Assembly: GCA_016191465.1 (NCBI GenBank)
Contig: JACPOP010000026.1
Location: forward strand, 37,616 to 101,615
Source of the DNA: Chloroflexota bacterium
Lineage (GTDB): Bacteria; Chloroflexota; UBA6077; CF-72
Reading direction: 5' to 3'
DNA length: 64,000 bases
This document shows positions 59,847 through 64,000 of the stretch, piece after piece (within the stretch, counting starts at the first letter, position 1; every line of letters starts with the position of its first letter). The notes under the pieces are model-generated. The model was not told where the DNA came from, did no database searches, and was given only the letters and a program-made list of their open reading frames with translations. The translations under genes and the position numbers were made by a program.

Positions 59847-60839
59847 CTACTGGCGCGTGCGCGGATCGAGTGCGTCGCGGAGACCATCCCCGAGGGCGTT
59901 GAAGCTGAACATCGTCAGAGAGATAAGCACCGAAGGCACCAGCAGCCGCCACACCTGGCCCGTGAACATGGTGACCACCCCATCGGACACCATGGTGCCC
60001 CAGGAGGAGAGGGGCGCCGGTACGCCCAGTCCGAGGAAGCTGAGGGTCGCTTCGGTGAAGATGGCGCTCGGCACCGAGAGCGTCGCCGCGACGATCAGCG
60101 GGCCCATCGCGTTGGGCAGCAGGTGGCGCCCAAGGATCCGTGGAAACTGGCCGCCGAGCGCCCGGGTGGCCTGGACGTACTCCATCTCGCGCAGCTGCAG
60201 CACCTGCCCGCGGACCAGCCGCGCCGCTCCGACCCAGCCCGTGGCCACCATGGCCAGGATGATCGAAAAGAGGCCGGGCTGCAGCACCACGGTCAACATG
60301 ATGGTCACCAGCAGGTGCGGCACGCCGTAGAGCGTGTCCACCACCCGCATCATCACCTCGTCCACCCGACCACCGTAGTACCCGGCGATGCCGCCGTAGA
60401 TCATGCCAATGACGAAGTACAGCAGGGCGGCGGTGGTCCCAATGAAGAGCGAGATGCGCGCGCCGATCCAGGCGCGGACAAAGATGTCGCGCCCAAGGTC
60501 GTCGGTGCCGAACCAGTGCACCGACGATGGCGGCTGGTTGGTCGAGAACAGGTCCTGCTCCTCATAACTGAACGGGCTGACGTTTGGGCCTATCGCCGCC
60601 AGCAGCACCAGGGTAATCAGGATGACGAGACCGGCCATGGGCATCGGGCGCCGTGCGAGGCGGCGGAAGGCATCCCGCCAGTAGCCACGCGGCGGCTGGC
60701 GCCAGGCTGCCGGTGGAGCCGAGGTGAGCGCCGAGTCGGCCACAGGCAGCACGGGCTGACGTGGAGGCGACTCCGCGGTGCGGGAGCTCTCTGCCACGGG
60801 TGGGCCGCTGGGGGCGCTCCCGCCCGCACCGGGACGCAT
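59847..60839 (-). CDS. Oligopeptide ABC transporter permease (OppC family)
   Basis: 330 residues; ATG at 60839 shares one base with the OppB stop (TGATG). The first helix is near residue 68. FGTDDLGRDIFVRAWIGAR and ATRALGGQFPRILGRHLLPNAMGPLIV (EAA loop) are typical. Six helices. No ATPase gene follows. Confidence 0.92.
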   Translation of the reverse strand: MRPGAGGSAPSGPPVAESSRTAESPPRQPVLPVADSALTSAPPAAWRQPPRGYWRDAFRRLARRPMPMAGLVILITLVLLAAIGPNVSPFSYEEQDLFSTNQPPSSVHWFGTDDLGRDIFVRAWIGARISLFIGTTAALLYFVIGMIYGGIAGYYGGRVDEVMMRVVDTLYGVPHLLVTIMLTVVLQPGLFSIILAMVATGWVGAARLVRGQVLQLREMEYVQATRALGGQFPRILGRHLLPNAMGPLIVAATLSVPSAIFTEATLSFLGLGVPAPLSSWGTMVSDGVVTMFTGQVWRLLVPSVLISLTMFSFNALGDGLRDALDPRTRQ

Positions 60840-61768
60840 CAAGCGTTACTCCGCGCCACTCTGATACGCGGGTCAATCACGCCGTAGGCAATATCCACGA
60901 GCAGATTGAGCGAGAGCAGCACCACGCTGTAGTAGATCGCACTGCCCAGGATGACCGGATAGTTGCGCTCGAAGATAGCCCGCACCAGCTGCTTGCCCGT
61001 GCCCGGTATCCCAAAGATCTCTTCAATGACGAAGCTGCCGACCACGATGTTGGCGATCAGCGGCCCGAGCACCGTGGTGAGCGGGATCAGCGAATTGCGC
61101 AGCGCGTGGACGGTCATCACCCGCCACGGGCGTAGCCCCTTCGCCCGTGCGGTACGGACGAAGTCCTGTCCGAGCGTCTCCAGTAGGCTGGAGCGCACCA
61201 GTCGCGCCACGTACGCCATGGGCAGGAAGGACAGCGCCAGCGACGGGAGCACCGTGTGGCGCCACGTTCCCCACGTTGCCACGGGAAACCACCCAGCCTG
61301 GACGGCCAGAACCTGGATGAGGATCGGTGCCAGGACAAAGCCCGGTACGGAGACACCCACCGTGCCGAACAACATCGCCGTGCCGTCGGCCAGCCCGCCT
61401 GGACGGAGCGCCGAGACGATGCCGAGCAGTAGTCCGAACACGAGCGCAATGATGAGCGCCTGGAAGCCAAGGATTGCGGACACCGCGGCGCCATCGCCGA
61501 TCAGCTCGTTGACGCTCTGCCCCGTGTTCTTGAAGGAGGGGCCCAGGTCGCCGCGGACGAGGTTCCACAGGTACCGCCCATACTGTTCCCAGAGCGGCTG
61601 GTCGGTGCCATAGAACGCCCGAATGTTCTTCAGCACCGATTCAGGAATGCGCGACTCGCCCCGAAATGGATCCCCGGGGATCGCGTGCATCAGGAGAAAG
61701 GTGATCGTGACGATCACCCAGAGCGTGAGCAGCAACCCCACCAGGCGCTGCGCGACGAAGCGGCCCAC
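60839..61768 (-). CDS. Oligopeptide ABC transporter permease (OppB family)
   Basis: 309 residues. GRFVAQRLVGLLLTLWVIVTITFLLMHAIPGDPF is the classic start. DFVRTARAKGLRPWRVMTVHALRNSLIP carries the EAA loop. It lies 33 bases after the binding protein and overlaps OppC by one base. Confidence 0.92.
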   Translation of the reverse strand: MGRFVAQRLVGLLLTLWVIVTITFLLMHAIPGDPFRGESRIPESVLKNIRAFYGTDQPLWEQYGRYLWNLVRGDLGPSFKNTGQSVNELIGDGAAVSAILGFQALIIALVFGLLLGIVSALRPGGLADGTAMLFGTVGVSVPGFVLAPILIQVLAVQAGWFPVATWGTWRHTVLPSLALSFLPMAYVARLVRSSLLETLGQDFVRTARAKGLRPWRVMTVHALRNSLIPLTTVLGPLIANIVVGSFVIEEIFGIPGTGKQLVRAIFERNYPVILGSAIYYSVVLLSLNLLVDIAYGVIDPRIRVARSNA

Positions 61769-61801
61769 GCTCCAGGTATTCCCGTCCCGAGCCCGCGCGA
61801 G

Positions 61802-63538
61802 CTAGTTGACGCTCACGCGGCTGAAATCGTTCGTGGCGGCCGCGAACCAGCGGATGCCCTTCACGTACGGCTGAACGACCACGATGGTCGCATCGTAGAA
61901 GATCGGCGCCAGGCCCATGTTGCTGAGCAGCGCCTTCTCGGCGCTAATCATCTGCTGGGTACGCTTCTGCGGGTCAGGCTCCTTCAGTGCCTGCTTGATG
62001 GGCGCGTCGTACTCGGGATTGCTGTACTGCCCGAAGTTGTAGCTGTCGCCCGTGGTGAACTGCGTTACCAGGTTGATGGCATCGTCGAAGTCCGCCGACG
62101 TGCTGTACAGCCCGAGCGTGTAGTCGAACTTGCGCATCGAATCGATGAACGTCTTGCGCTCGATGGCATTGAGCTTGAGGTCGACGCCGAGGTTCTTCTT
62201 CCACTGCGCCTGGAGCACCTCGCCCATCTTCTTGAACGTGTCGTTCACGAAGTAGTCGATAGTGAAGTCGGGCAGGGCGGACATACCCATCTCCTTCAGG
62301 CCAGCCGCGAGCAGCTCCTTGGCCTGAGCGGGATCCTCCTTGAAGACGTCACCCGCTTGCGTCCGGAAATCGCCGGTGCCACTGGAGAGGCCCGCTGGGA
62401 TCATGCCGAAGGCGGGTTTCTGGCCGCCCTGCAGCACCTGGTCCACGAGCGGCTTCCGTTCGGCCGCCAGGGAGAACGCCTGCCGGACCTTGGCGTTATT
62501 GAATGGTGCCTTCTGGTTGTTGAACCGAACGAAGAACAACCGGGAGGCTGGCATGGAGATCGCCTTGCCATCCTTGAGGAGCTGCGAGGCGGCAGCCGCG
62601 GCGGGCGTCATCACGTCAAGCTCACCTGCCTGGAGCGATTGGTAGGCGGTGTTGCGGTCGTTGATCATCCGCCACACGATGCGGTCGAGCTTCACCTGGT
62701 CTTTCGCCCAGTAATCCGGGTTCTTGACGACGGAAAGCTCCTGGTCAGGCGTCCACTTCTCCAGCTTGAACGGGCCGTTCGAGATGTACGTCTCGGGCTT
62801 GCGGGTCCAGTCCTTCGGGCTCGCCTGCACCGAGTCCTTGTGCACGGGCAGCATGTTGAAGAACGCGGTCAGCTTGACCCAGAACGGCGTTGGCGCCTCC
62901 ATCACCGTCTCGAGGGTGTAGTCATCCTTGGCCTTGAGCCCAACCTCGGCGAAGTCTTTGATCTTGCCCGAGTTAAACGGCTCCGCGTTCTTGATGTAGA
63001 AGAGGTTGCTCACGAGCGGCGCGGCAGTCTCGGCAATCAGCTCGCGCTGCCAGGAGTACACGAAGTCCTGGGCGACGACGCCGTGGCCATCCGTCCACTT
63101 GGCGTCCTTGCGCAGGTTGAACGTGTAGGTCAGGCCGTCGGGGCTGACGGTCCACTTCTCGGCCATGCCAGGTGTGGGCTCGCCCTTTTCGTCGAGTCGC
63201 ACCAGGCCGTCGAACAGGGTGTTGGCGATCTCGCCCGGAACGCGGCTGGCCATGAGGGCCGGATCCATGCTGTCGGGATCGAGCTCAGCATTGAGGCGCA
63301 GCTCGTTGGGCCGGGCGGGCTTGGCCGGGGCAGCGGGTGCGGGTGCGGTCGTGGCGGCGGCAGCCGGTGCAGCAGCAGCGGCCGTGGTCGGTTTGGCGGG
63401 CGCGGCGGTCGGTTGCGCCGCCGCGGGCGCAGCTGGGGCCGTGGTTGGCTGCGCGGCCGGCGGCGGCGCGGCAGGGCTGGCGCAACCGGCAAGGACAACC
63501 AGGCCGGCAAGCGTGGTAGCGGAAAAACGTCTGAACAT
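61802..63538 (-). CDS. Oligopeptide ABC transporter binding lipoprotein
   Basis: 578 residues, ATG 63538. LAGLVVLAGC is a lipobox. A linker of about 70 Ala/Pro residues precedes the family-5 fold: LRLNAELDPDSMDPALMASRVPGEIANTLFDGLVRLDEKGEPTPGMAEKWTVSPDGLTYTFNLRKDAKWTDG, then ISNGPFKLEKW. Peptide binding is likely. The linker is longer than usual. Confidence 0.92.
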   Translation of the reverse strand: MFRRFSATTLAGLVVLAGCASPAAPPPAAQPTTAPAAPAAAQPTAAPAKPTTAAAAAPAAAATTAPAPAAPAKPARPNELRLNAELDPDSMDPALMASRVPGEIANTLFDGLVRLDEKGEPTPGMAEKWTVSPDGLTYTFNLRKDAKWTDGHGVVAQDFVYSWQRELIAETAAPLVSNLFYIKNAEPFNSGKIKDFAEVGLKAKDDYTLETVMEAPTPFWVKLTAFFNMLPVHKDSVQASPKDWTRKPETYISNGPFKLEKWTPDQELSVVKNPDYWAKDQVKLDRIVWRMINDRNTAYQSLQAGELDVMTPAAAAASQLLKDGKAISMPASRLFFVRFNNQKAPFNNAKVRQAFSLAAERKPLVDQVLQGGQKPAFGMIPAGLSSGTGDFRTQAGDVFKEDPAQAKELLAAGLKEMGMSALPDFTIDYFVNDTFKKMGEVLQAQWKKNLGVDLKLNAIERKTFIDSMRKFDYTLGLYSTSADFDDAINLVTQFTTGDSYNFGQYSNPEYDAPIKQALKEPDPQKRTQQMISAEKALLSNMGLAPIFYDATIVVVQPYVKGIRWFAAATNDFSRVSVN

Positions 63539-63855
63539 TGCGTCGTCCCTCACAAGGTGTGATTGGAATCTGTCGCCTCGGGCCCTGTCGCCCCCAGGTC
63601 CCCACCCGCTCACCGCGGCGCGAGCGCGGTGGTTTGGGCGTGCAGGCCGCGACAGCCTGCAGTAGCGTGCTGCCACACTACGACCCCGCCATAGTAGATT
63701 GCAAGGGGTCCAGCGGCCGGGCGGCCGAGGGGTGAGCCCGAACCTGGAGAAAGCCCGTTCCGTACGGTCCACGCCCATGTCCCGGCGCGCCTGCGACGTC
63801 GACAAGCGTTAGGCGCACCCGCGGCCCAGCAGCCAGCCCTCCGCCTATTTCGCTG
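63539..63855. other. Intergenic stretch upstream of the binding protein
   Basis: No gene seen. GAGGGA near 63545-63555 on the minus strand is the SD of the binding-protein gene. The promoter of the ABC operon must be here; TTGCAA about 140 bases upstream is one poor -35 candidate. Confidence 0.5.
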
Positions 63856-64000
63856 TCAGGACACGCCGGCGACCTGGCGAGTGCTGGTGGAGAGGGTGCC
63901 GTTGGTGAACGAAGTACCTGGGGTGTAGTCCTGCAACAGCTCGTCGGGCTTCGCGGCCGCCACCGCCGCGGCGGGTACGCGGCACATCGGGGGGAACGGC
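63856..64000 (-). CDS. C-terminal fragment of an unidentified protein
   Basis: The last 47 codons of a gene entering from the right edge: PFPPMCRVPAAAVAAAKPDE, then QDYTPGTSFTNGTLSTSTRQ and a stop at 63856. Too little remains to name it. The Ala/Pro and Ser/Thr content could be a tail. Confidence 0.35.
   Translation of the reverse strand, partial: PFPPMCRVPAAAVAAAKPDELLQDYTPGTSFTNGTLSTSTRQVAGVS

Noticed and set aside
61685..63562. 625-residue plus-strand frame
   Set aside because: Antisense to the binding protein gene, which has a lipobox and a family-5 fold.

Overview
This window is GC-rich DNA with dense gene packing, many GTG/TTG starts, short gaps and several promoters lying right at the start codon. 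Protein types point to a Chloroflexota bacterium, probably an uncultured relative of Thermomicrobia or a similar class. They include secreted proteins with Pro/Thr/Ala-rich tails, LysM plus NlpC/P60 and M23 cell-wall enzymes, a class F-like sortase, a DUF5667-type anti-sigma partner, a VanW protein and small MoaD-like carriers. The phylum is inferred from family content only, because no rRNA is present. LAYOUT. 1-4660: polysaccharide or lipid glycosyltransferases and a secreted protein. 4839-7737: two divergent beta-propeller proteins and a small exported protein. 7884-11423: VanW-domain protein, a small unknown and a methyltransferase. 11495-13470: a SAM-I riboswitch with its terminator, a threonine-synthase-like PLP enzyme and a MoaD/ThiS-like carrier ending in GGA. 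13484-15847: ParA, a ribbon-helix-helix partner and a TPR protein. 16047-18498: URO-D-like protein, SDR epimerase and a membrane protein. 18555-23092: a sulfur-transfer cluster (Rrf2 regulator, MoeB-like activator, sulfur carrier, CysM, JAMM peptidase, MnmA). 23234-28341: site-2 protease, LysM-NlpC/P60 and M23 peptidases. 28429-32150: peptide-type ABC importer (two permeases and binding protein, no ATPase) with a heptamer-flanked palindrome inside the operon. 32268-37059: a five-domain MBL/receiver/cNMP/GAF/GGDEF-like protein, a cNMP-binding protein and an RCK potassium channel. 37180-42410: divergent deacetylase, a second heptamer-flanked palindrome, TPR/membrane protein, VUT transporter, nucleotidyltransferase and phosphoesterase. 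42484-44633: MsrP/MsrQ and a truncated hemoglobin. 44867-50213: FIST sensor, histidine kinase, a MecA-like PBP and a receiver. 50288-58290: sortase and LysM surface protein, a receiver, small secreted proteins, and an ECF sigma/anti-sigma pair. 58393-59000: an RHS remnant and two tRNA genes. 59253-63538: a second ABC importer without ATPase. HOW THEY WORK TOGETHER. The most striking feature is two sulfur-carrier modules about 5 kb apart. One is a CysO/CysM/JAMM-type cysteine module with its activating enzyme. The other couples a carrier to a threonine-synthase-like PLP enzyme under a SAM riboswitch. By analogy with CysM acting on O-phosphoserine, and with the HcyS/HcyD homocysteine system, the second module may make homocysteine from O-phosphohomoserine and a protein thiocarboxylate. 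That proposal is inference. Much of the rest is cell-surface and envelope biology typical of a monoderm soil or thermophilic bacterium.
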